From: an uncultured Actinomyces sp.
GTDB lineage: Bacteria > Actinomycetota > Actinomycetes > Actinomycetales > Actinomycetaceae
Length of the DNA stretch: 5,807 nucleotides
Direction of reading: 5' to 3'
Assembly (NCBI GenBank): GCA_915069725.1
Contig: CAJZFF010000140.1
Span: 1 to 5,807 of the forward strand
Shown: positions 1 through 5,163 of the stretch, piece by piece
How positions within the stretch are numbered: position 1 is the first letter of the stretch
Layout: every line of letters begins with the position of its first letter
The notes under the pieces: generated by a model
The model's input: the letters and a program-made list of their open reading frames with translations, nothing else
Told to the model about the DNA's origin: nothing
Databases searched by the model: none
Position numbers and translations under genes: made by a program

Positions 1-146
1 CCGCCGCAGTCGCCTCCACCCGACCATGCCGCGCCAACCGCCTCAACCACTCTCAGCCCTCCCCCAGCCGAACCTCAGCCACCTCCAGCCACCCCGCTCT
101 CCGGTATCCCACCCCCTGCCGGGGTCGGTAATTTGTCTGGGTCCCA
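1..146. other. Unassigned left flank of the IS element
   Basis: No gene can be assigned here. Plus-strand frame 1 is open and reads as a Pro/Ala/Ser/Thr-rich stretch that ends at a TAA (157-159) inside the IS left end. It could be the truncated end of a proline-rich protein interrupted by the element. Frame 3 stops at 129-131, and frame 2 stays open into the transposase frame. None has a recognisable domain. Importantly, the minus strand does not continue the nrdE sequence found at the other side of the element. A short ACCCC/GGGGT hairpin (111-125) is too weak to call a terminator. Confidence 0.4.
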
Positions 147-163
147 TGGCCGGAATTAAACAA
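147..163 (+). repeat. Left terminal inverted repeat of the IS
   Basis: TGGCCGGAATTAAACAA matches the reverse complement of 1302-1318 (TGGCTGGAATTAAACAA) at 16 of 17 positions. The only difference is C/T at 151. The match extends one further base outward (A146 with the complement of 1319) and then stops. Confidence 0.85.
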
Positions 164-235
164 AACGACATTCTGGGGCGGCTGCTGCGAGATTACCAGC
201 TGATAATTGAGGGGATCGCGCATGAGGATCGCCTC

Positions 236-1309
236 GTGCAGATCGACATGACAAACGAGGAGCGAGGCGTCCTCATCAGGTGGAAGAAGCATTCGGACAC
301 CTACAGGCTTGTGAGAATGAAGGCGGAGGCGATTGCGTACGCTGCCCGCGGCGTCGGCCTGGATATTATCATGGAGATGGTCGAGCGGGCCGAGAAGACA
401 GTGCGCAAGTGGCTGTCACAGTGGCGGAGGCGCAGACTGGGCTCCGTGGTAACCGGTCACGCTGGCAACGAGAACGCGGCAAAGCTCAAGAGGGCGCAGA
501 AGGAGGAGCTGGAGGAGATTCTTGGTAAACCGCCCTCGGAGTCGGGAGTCAAGGCCGGCTTCTGGGACGTCCCGGCCCTTAAGGACGTCGTGCAGATCAA
601 GTTCGGCGTCGAGTACAGGTCGGAGTCCTCCTACCGGCTGCTCATGCGCTTGTCGGGCATGAGCCTCAGGCTCCCCGACCCGTTCGTGGGGCGCCGCGAC
701 GAGAAGGCCATCACCAGGCGGATGGCCGAGATCCGGGACCAGGTCGCCGGCCTGCTCCAGGACGGCCGGGAGCCCTGTACCGACGACGAGGTCCGCGTGG
801 AGCACGAGGCCGAGACGAGGCGCATGTGGCTCCTCAAGGGGAAAGAGAACAAAGCTGTACGTGGACCGCAAGAAGGCGAGCCGGTCGTTCATCGGGGCAC
901 TGAGCCTGACGACCAAGAAAATGAGGATCCACCCCATCGAGGGAAACCAGAACGCCGAGCAGACCCGCCCTCATGATGGGTCGCCTGGCGCGCGAGACCG
1001 ATGAGGGGAAGAAGATCGCAGTCTTCCTGGACAACGCCAGGTTCCACCACGCCAAGGCCTTGAACGATCTTTATGCCCCCGGTCAGGCTCTGGAGCGCAT
1101 CACACCCATCTACATGCCCCCCCTACGCCCCCGACCCTGGGACCCACAGAACACATACGGGACGCCGCCAAAGCCAACATCGCCAACCCCCGCGCGCGCT
1201 CGCCCCGCAAAACACCCTCGCGGCCTTCACCACCTACATCACCAACCGCACCTTCGACTACGACTTCGAGCACCTCCCAATCACACCACCACGCACCGAC
1301 CTTGTTTAA
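236..1309 (+). pseudogene. IS630-family transposase, multiply frameshifted
   Basis: This is a DDE transposase remnant whose reading passes through all three plus frames. Rejoined, it is about 357 residues, normal for IS630. The N-terminal part (frame 2) has an HTH ending in TVRKWLSQW and a winged-helix segment (VKAGFWDVPALKDVVQ, then YRLLMRLSGMSLRLPDP). The catalytic core is scattered. The first Asp is in TDDEVRVEHEAETRRMW. After a shift near 845, KLYVDRKKASRSFIGALSL follows in frame 3. After a shift near 962-972, MMGRLARET and IAVFLDNARFHHAK (second Asp) follow in frame 1. After extra C bases near 1118 and 1133 come YAPD and TEHIRDAAKANIAN (catalytic Glu). A last shift near 1200 leads to NTLAAFTTYITNRTFDYDFEHLPI and a stop in the right TIR. 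The start is uncertain: GTG 236 has GAGG 8 nt upstream; ATG 248 and ATG 146 are alternatives. Confidence 0.85.
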
Positions 1310-1318
1310 TTCCAGCCA
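1302..1318 (-). repeat. Right terminal inverted repeat of the IS
   Basis: Read on the minus strand it is TGGCTGGAATTAAACAA, the partner of 147-163. It contains TTTAA, which supplies the transposase stop on the plus strand (1307-1309) and the stop that ends the truncated nrdE on the minus strand (1306-1308). The adjacent TA at 1319-1320 is the presumed target dinucleotide. Confidence 0.85.
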
Positions 1319-1653
1319 TACTTGAAGGCGCCCAGGAAGGTCTCGAAGCGGAACTTGTGGGCGTAGGCGGCCTTGAAGGCGGACTTGACGAACTCCGGGG
1401 AGTACTTGTCCAGGATGTGGCCCTCGTAGTAGCCCTCCTCGACCAGGTACTCGAGCTTCTCCTCCAGGTCGTGGAAGAAGACCGTGTTCTGGTTGACGTG
1501 CTGGAGGAAGTACTGCCGGGCCGCCTCGTGGTCGGCGTCGAACTGGATCCTGCCGTCCGCGTCGTAGAGGTTCAGCTTCGCGTTGAGCGCGTGGTAGTCC
1601 AGCTCCGGGGAGGACACGGTCTCAGAGCCGGTGTCCGTCAGCGTGTCTGCCAA
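1306..1653 (-). pseudogene. nrdE: nrdE 5' fragment: class Ib ribonucleotide reductase large subunit, truncated by IS
   Basis: Only the N-terminal 115 codons of a protein that normally has a little over 700 residues are present. The sequence is clearly Nrd[21 protein letters not shown], then [20 protein letters not shown] and [13 protein letters not shown], the N-terminal domain preceding the catalytic barrel. After Tyr112 the last residues GWN and the stop come from the IS terminal repeat, so no active-site or radical-transfer residues remain. The reading begins at TTG 1653, overlapping the end of nrdI by 16 bp with GAAGGA about 11 nt upstream. GTG 1617, just before [11 protein letters not shown], is an alternative start with a poor ribosome site. 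NrdE reduces ribonucleoside diphosphates with NrdF, and this fragment cannot. It is third in the nrdH-nrdI-nrdE operon. Confidence 0.9.
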
Positions 1654-2048
1654 AAGTTTTCCAATCCTTCTTTGACGCGTGCGACGTCCGTGGGGGTGCC
1701 GAGCAGCTCGTAGCGGTACAGGAACGGCACCCCCAGCTTGCTGGCGATGATGTCACCCGCCAGGCAGTAGGCCTGGCCGAAGTTGGTGTTGCCCGAGGCG
1801 ATGACGCCCCGGCACAGGGCCCGGTTGTCCGGGTTGTTGAGGAAGGCGATGACCTGCTTGGGCACCGCTCCCTTGACAGAGCCGCCACCGTAGGTGGGCA
1901 CGACCAGGACATACTCCTCGTCCACGGTCAGCGGCGGCTCCGTGCGCCTCAGGGGGATGCGCGCCGTCGGGAAGCCGAGCTTGCTCACGAATCGGTGCGT
2001 GTTCTCCGAGGTGGAGGAGAAGTAGACCAGCAGAGGCCCGCTACTCAC
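1638..2048 (-). CDS. nrdI: NrdI, flavodoxin-like activator of class Ib ribonucleotide reductase
   Basis: This 136-residue protein is full length for the family. NrdI is a small cytoplasmic FMN protein that supplies the oxidant for assembling the dimanganese-tyrosyl radical cofactor of NrdF. The flavin-binding features are visible: the phosphate loop [11 protein letters not shown] (residues 10-20), the PTYGGG loop (51-56) and [14 protein letters not shown] (86-99) near the isoalloxazine site. GTG 2048 is chosen because family homology begins at once ([11 protein letters not shown]) and it lies 16 nt after the nrdH stop. The ribosome site there is weak (GGGG in a GC-only spacer), which suggests translation coupled to nrdH. 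The end overlaps the start of the nrdE fragment. The gene looks intact despite the loss of nrdE. Confidence 0.93.
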   Translation of the reverse strand: MSSGPLLVYFSSTSENTHRFVSKLGFPTARIPLRRTEPPLTVDEEYVLVVPTYGGGSVKGAVPKQVIAFLNNPDNRALCRGVIASGNTNFGQAYCLAGDIIASKLGVPFLYRYELLGTPTDVARVKEGLENFWQTR

Positions 2049-2064
2049 GGCGCGCCCCGCGGCC

Positions 2065-2310
2065 TCAGACCGCGACGGACTCGACGGCCAGGGCGAGGGT
2101 CTTGATCTTGTCCGGACGGAAGCCGGACCAGTGGTCCTCTCCGGCGACGACGACGGGGGCCTGGGCGTATCCCAGGGACTTGACCTGCTCGAGGGCCTGA
2201 GCGTCCAAGGAGATGTCCACCGTCTCGTAGGACAGGCCGGCCTTGTCCATGGCGCGGTAGGTGGCCGTGCACTGGACGCAGTTGGGCTTGCTGTAGATGG
2301 TGATCGCCAT
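2065..2310 (-). CDS. nrdH: NrdH, glutaredoxin-like redoxin for class Ib ribonucleotide reductase
   Basis: This 81-residue protein has the usual NrdH length. NrdH is a cytoplasmic thioredoxin-fold dithiol protein with a glutaredoxin-like sequence. It is reduced by thioredoxin reductase and passes electrons to NrdE. The redox motif CVQC is at residues 11-14 in the typical setting [18 protein letters not shown]. The C-terminal signature WSGFRPDKI (61-69) is diagnostic of NrdH and distinguishes it from ordinary glutaredoxins. ATG 2310 is preceded by GAGGAAGAG at a good distance. It is the first gene of the operon, with nrdI 16 nt downstream. A leader of roughly 120 nt separates it from the candidate promoter and paired NrdR-like boxes at 2430-2477. 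Confidence 0.95.
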   Translation of the reverse strand: MAITIYSKPNCVQCTATYRAMDKAGLSYETVDISLDAQALEQVKSLGYAQAPVVVAGEDHWSGFRPDKIKTLALAVESVAV

Positions 2311-2427
2311 GTCCGTCTCTTCCTCAGGGTCGGGTGGCGGTGACTGCGGCCCGTCCCTGGGCAGGGACTGCGCCGGCGGCACCACACGCTTGTCATTCAC
2401 GGGAGGCCAGAACGGCCCCGCGGAGCA

Positions 2428-2479
2428 AGACACTACCCCTTGGGGTGATCCGGGTCCATCACCCCAAGATGCTGTGTCT
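2428..2479 (-). promoter_or_regulatory. Paired NrdR-box-like operator upstream of nrdH
   Basis: Two 21-nt arms (2428-2448 and 2459-2479) form a dyad matching at 17 of 21 positions around a 10-nt centre. The ends AGACAC and TTGGGGTGA are perfect and the mismatches lie in the middle. Within it are two 16-bp sites, ACACTACCCCTTGGGG (2430-2445) and, on the minus strand, ACACAGCATCTTGGGG (2462-2477), separated by exactly 16 bp. NrdR, the repressor of bacterial reductase operons, binds such tandem 16-bp boxes with centres about three helical turns apart. Both share the ACAC...TTG frame of the box, and the upstream one is closer to consensus. Assignment to NrdR is inferred from architecture and position. 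Confidence 0.7.
2430..2458 (-). promoter_or_regulatory. Candidate nrdH promoter overlapping the proximal box
   Basis: On the minus strand, TGGACC (2458-2453) and TAGTGT (2435-2430) are separated by 17 bp. TAGTGT keeps the TA...T pattern of a -10 hexamer, and TGGACC matches TTGACA at four of six positions. The -10 lies inside the nrdH-proximal NrdR-like box, so bound repressor would block polymerase. The hexamers are weak, and the start site is not established. Confidence 0.4.
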
Positions 2480-2942
2480 AACGTGGCCCTGTGCACACCA
2501 CCCCTCCCCTCTGTGGAAAACTTTCGCCTCACTGTGGACGGCTGGTGGAGACAGTCCGTGGACGCCTCGTTGGAGGCCCTCGAGCCCATCCCCGCAATCC
2601 GCACAACGATGGTCCTGCACGGGTACGACATCTATTCGCACCCCTTAACCACAGGCACGGCCGGTCGTTGGCAGCGCTCTACCCCCAGCCCTGGGGATGA
2701 AGACGCAGAATTCACCCTCTCAGACGCGCCCCTTCGGCGTGTCGCCACATCCAGCGAACATCCAGCAGGTGACCGGGATCCGATGACATCGAAAGCGACC
2801 ACCTCAATCGCCACCTCCCGCCGCCAGCACACACCAGGCCGGTGACAACCGTGACAACGGGAAAGGTTGCTCCGAGAGTATGCAGCCTCACACCGACCAG
2901 GAGGCCCGCACCCTAGCGTGATTTATACAAACCAACCTATCG
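2480..2942. other. Gene-free intergenic region between divergent units
   Basis: No convincing gene is visible in either strand. The open frames here show no recognisable domain and no good start with a ribosome site. Contents worth noting: a CCCCA/TGGGG hairpin with a 4-nt loop (2683-2696), and a tandem 9-bp-period direct repeat GTGACAAC (2842-2849 and 2851-2858), which could be a regulator site. The region between the divergent nrdH and DUF4956 units is unusually long (about 515 bp to the ATG at 2997), so an unannotated small RNA or decayed gene cannot be excluded. Confidence 0.5.
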
Positions 2943-2960
2943 TTATGTTAACGTAATAAT
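2921..2960 (+). promoter_or_regulatory. AT-rich promoter region with 14-bp palindromic operator candidate
   Basis: A sharp AT-rich island sits just upstream of the DUF4956 gene. It contains TTATGTTAACGTAA (2943-2956), a near-perfect palindrome centred on GTTAAC with one mismatched pair. Immediately overlapping is AATAAT (2955-2960), five of six matches to a -10 hexamer. No good -35 hexamer is seen 16-18 bp upstream, as expected for an activator-dependent promoter. TATACA (2924-2929) is an alternative -10. The binding protein is unknown. Confidence 0.45.
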
Positions 2961-2996
2961 ACAGTTCCCAAACCCACCTCCCCCAAGGACATCCTC

Positions 2997-3866
2997 ATGC
3001 AGCAGGTGTTGCAAGACCTACCACTGACACTGGCCTACATCGGCGCCGACCTTGTGGCCCTCGCCTTCCTGGTCGGAGCCCTTTACATTCCGCGCCATGG
3101 GCGCCGAGACCTTGTGGCCGCCTACATCGGCGTCAACGTGGGCGTCCTGGCCGTCACCCTGCTGCTGTCGACGAGCGACAACGTCGGAGCCGGTCTGGGC
3201 CTGGGACTCTTCGGTGTTCTGTCCATCATCCGCCTGCGCTCCTCCTCCCTGGCCCAGGGGGAGGTGGCCTACTTCTTCGCAGCCCTGGCCCTGGGCCTGC
3301 TCGGCGGCATCAAGAGCCACCTCATCATCGTCGCCATCCTCATGGCCCTCATCCTCGCCTCGTTGTGGGTGGGGGACCATCCCGCACTCATGCGCCGCAA
3401 CCGCAACCAGGTCGTCACCCTCGACCGGGCCATCAGCGACGAGAACGAGCTCATCACCGAGCTCGAGGACCTGCTCGGCGCCCATGTGCGCAGCGTCGAC
3501 CTCAAGAGCCTGGACCTGGTCAACGACACCACCATCGTCGAGGTCCACTACCGACTGCGTCCTCGCTCCCGCGCAGCGAGGCCGACTCAACCACCGGCCG
3601 CCCAACTGCAGCAGGAGGAGACGCAGCAGGGTCCCCACCTGGTCCGGGAGGCCCCGCCTCAGGCCCCCGTTCAGGCCGCCGCTCAGGTTCAGCCCGCCGG
3701 CCAGCAGCTCTGGCCCGAGACCCCCGTGGCCGACAGCGCCGCGAGAGCAGCCACTGCCCCGCCTCGCTACGACTGGATCACCGGTCACCACCAGCAACAG
3801 GCCCCCGCCTCCCAGCAGCACGCTCAGGCGACCCCACCGTCCATGGTCCAGCCCCGCTACAACTGA
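2997..3866 (+). CDS. DUF4956 membrane protein with Pro/Gln-rich tail
   Basis: A 289-residue integral membrane protein of the DUF4956 family, function undetermined. The core (about 11-185) has hydrophobic segments near 11-30, 40-57, 62-80, 91-104 and 107-125, so four or five membrane spans are likely. It then has a short soluble domain after GDHPALMRRNR (127-136) ending LDLVNDTTIVEVHYRL. Family-typical blocks are AAYIGVNVGVLAVTLLLST and FGVLSIIRLRS. The tail (about 190-289) is low-complexity, rich in Pro, Gln and Ala, and has two similar motifs, PRYD (256-259) and PRYN (286-289, the C-terminus). ATG 2997 has AAGGAC 6 nt upstream. It is followed, after 197 nt, by the VTC-domain gene, and is paralogous to the DUF4956 gene at 5164. 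Such proteins are commonly encoded beside VTC-domain proteins, suggesting a membrane partner for polyphosphate synthesis or export; this is inference. Confidence 0.85.
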   Translation: MQQVLQDLPLTLAYIGADLVALAFLVGALYIPRHGRRDLVAAYIGVNVGVLAVTLLLSTSDNVGAGLGLGLFGVLSIIRLRSSSLAQGEVAYFFAALALGLLGGIKSHLIIVAILMALILASLWVGDHPALMRRNRNQVVTLDRAISDENELITELEDLLGAHVRSVDLKSLDLVNDTTIVEVHYRLRPRSRAARPTQPPAAQLQQEETQQGPHLVREAPPQAPVQAAAQVQPAGQQLWPETPVADSAARAATAPPRYDWITGHHQQQAPASQQHAQATPPSMVQPRYN

Positions 3867-4063
3867 CCGCGCAGGCTCGCCTCACCGGCGGCGCCACCGC
3901 ATCGGGTCCGCCTCATCGCCTCGAGGACATCGCGCACCCACAGCGTCCACTGCTCCCACCACACCCGCCACGCAGCCACTGCCGCCGCCCCTCCTCCACC
4001 GCTGCCACCCAGCAGCACCGGCTCCCCCACCTCGCGACTCCCGATCCCGGAAAGGACTGCACC

Positions 4064-4885
4064 GTGCTGAACACCGACGGCATCAACACGATCTCCCTCG
4101 CCGAGCTCAACTCCGAGGCGAGTCTCTTGACCCGCATGGACCGCAAGTACCTGGTTCCCCCGGGCGACACCCAGCACGTCATCAGCCATCTCGCCCCGCG
4201 AGCGCAGGTCCTCCAGATCGACGGCCTGCGCCACTTCCGTTACGCCTCGACCTACTTCGACACCCCTGGCTTGGACGCCTACTTCCTGGCGGCCCGCAAG
4301 CGCCGTCGGCGTTACAAGATCCGCACCCGCACCTACCTGGACTCCGGCCTGTGCTTCCTGGAGGTCAAGACCAACGGGTCGCGCGAGGCCACGGTCAAGG
4401 ACCGCTTCAAGTACGATCCCGACGACGCCGACCGCATCACACCCGACGGTCGCCTGTTCGTCATCGAGCGCCTCGTGGAGTCCGGCACCTGCTCGTCGGA
4501 CGAGGCGCGCACGATCGCCGATGCCCTCGTCCCGGTCATGGACTCGACCTACAGCAGAACCACCCTGCACCTGCCCCACGACGAGGCCCGCGCCACCTTC
4601 GACACCCAGCTCACCTGGGACCTGTTCGGCCCCGACGGCAAGCGCCTCGAGCAGGGCGTCATGGTGGATCACCTCAACGTCGTCGAGACGAAGAACCCCT
4701 CTACGGCCTCCCCCACGGACCGCCTCCTGTGGCATCAGGGCCACCGGCCGGCCCGCATCTCGAAGTACGCCACCGGCATGGCGCTGCTGTACGCGAACCT
4801 GCCCACCAACCGGTGGAACCGCACCATCAAGCGGGATCTGGGGCGCTACTGGCGTCAGGCCCAGTCGCGCCAGCTCGCGGCCTGA
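4064..4885 (+). CDS. VTC-domain protein, putative polyphosphate polymerase
   Basis: A 273-residue soluble protein made up almost entirely of a VTC domain (CYTH/triphosphate-tunnel fold). In eukaryotes this domain (Vtc4) polymerises polyphosphate from ATP inside a tunnel lined with basic residues. Matching features here are RMDRKY (24-29), STYFDTPGLDAYF (62-74), the basic strand RKRRRRYKIRTRTY (78-91), FLEVKT (98-103), STYSRTTL (161-168), VVETK (206-210) and the late lysine in RISKYATGMAL (231-241). These supply the expected Arg/Lys and Glu positions, so an active enzyme is plausible. It has no membrane segment or signal peptide. GTG 4064 is chosen because GGAAAGGA lies 7 nt upstream and homology starts just after it. 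The frame is open far upstream only because stops are rare at this GC content. It is flanked by two DUF4956 membrane proteins. The substrate and product are predicted, not shown. Confidence 0.87.
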   Translation: MLNTDGINTISLAELNSEASLLTRMDRKYLVPPGDTQHVISHLAPRAQVLQIDGLRHFRYASTYFDTPGLDAYFLAARKRRRRYKIRTRTYLDSGLCFLEVKTNGSREATVKDRFKYDPDDADRITPDGRLFVIERLVESGTCSSDEARTIADALVPVMDSTYSRTTLHLPHDEARATFDTQLTWDLFGPDGKRLEQGVMVDHLNVVETKNPSTASPTDRLLWHQGHRPARISKYATGMALLYANLPTNRWNRTIKRDLGRYWRQAQSRQLAA

Positions 4886-4920
4886 GCAGCGGCCCTCACG
4901 CTTCCATCCCACCCCTGACC

Positions 4921-4964
4921 AGCGCCTCCACAGGTCCCGGGCACCGCCCGCCTGTGGGGGCGCT
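4921..4964 (+). terminator. Strong hairpin after the VTC gene, terminator or processing stem
   Basis: AGCGCCTCCACAGG (4921-4934) pairs with CCTGTGGGGGCGCT (4951-4964) across all 14 positions (13 Watson-Crick, one U-G) with a 16-nt loop. It begins 36 nt after the VTC stop. No T-tract follows, so it is not a classic intrinsic terminator. It could still terminate, stabilise the upstream mRNA, or separate expression of the first two genes from the third. Confidence 0.45.
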
Positions 4965-4977
4965 GTTGGCCGCCTCA

Positions 4978-4992
4978 TGCCGCGGCGCGGCA
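4978..4992. repeat. Perfect 7-bp inverted repeat in the intergenic region
   Basis: TGCCGCG and CGCGGCA flank a single G. The site lies 14 nt after the larger hairpin and about 170 nt before the second DUF4956 gene. It may be an operator, but such GC palindromes arise easily by chance here. Confidence 0.3.
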
Positions 4993-5163
4993 AGTCATGC
5001 CTCTCCCATGCCCTGTTCACAGCGCGCTCATGGAATGCGCCCGTTGACTGTTTGTCACCGGACGGAGCCGCACAACGCCGCGGCACGCTGAGGGCGCTCC
5101 CCTGCTGCCCACCCCGCGGTCAGGCCCCGTCACCGGTCCGATTGACCCGACAGGAGCCTCCCG

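Larger units (their letters stand above)
147..1318 (+). mobile_element. IS630-family insertion sequence, decayed
   Basis: The element is 1,172 bp long, typical for IS630. It is bounded by terminal inverted repeats (147-163 and 1302-1318) and carries one transposase gene on the plus strand. IS630-family elements insert at TA and duplicate it. The right end is flanked by TA (1319-1320), which matches the TA in the nrdE sequence AAGTAC. The left end is flanked by CA (145-146), so an intact target duplication is not present. The transposase reading frame is broken several times, so the copy is probably unable to move by itself, although its ends look usable in trans. It truncates nrdE. Confidence 0.85.

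Noticed and set aside
111..125. ACCCC/GGGGT hairpin as a terminator in the left flank
   Set aside because: The stem is only 5 bp and is not followed by a T-tract.
2459..2641. A 60-codon minus-strand frame with a CADCG motif, possible small zinc-binding protein
   Set aside because: Only one Cys pair is present, there is no ribosome site, and it overlaps the NrdR-like operator.
2297..2845. A 182-codon plus-strand frame in the intergenic region
   Set aside because: It begins antisense to the nrdH start region, has low-complexity composition and no homology I can recognise.
5044..5049. TTGACT as a -35 box for the second DUF4956 gene
   Set aside because: No acceptable -10 hexamer lies 15-19 bp downstream.
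3857..5086. A 409-codon open frame on the minus strand
   Set aside because: It lies antisense to the VTC gene, has Val/Gly/Arg-rich shadow composition and shows no recognisable motif.
3052..5091. A 679-codon open frame on the plus strand overlapping the DUF4956 and VTC genes
   Set aside because: It is an Arg/Pro/Ser-rich shadow of GC-rich coding DNA with no domain, and the true frames carry clear family homology.
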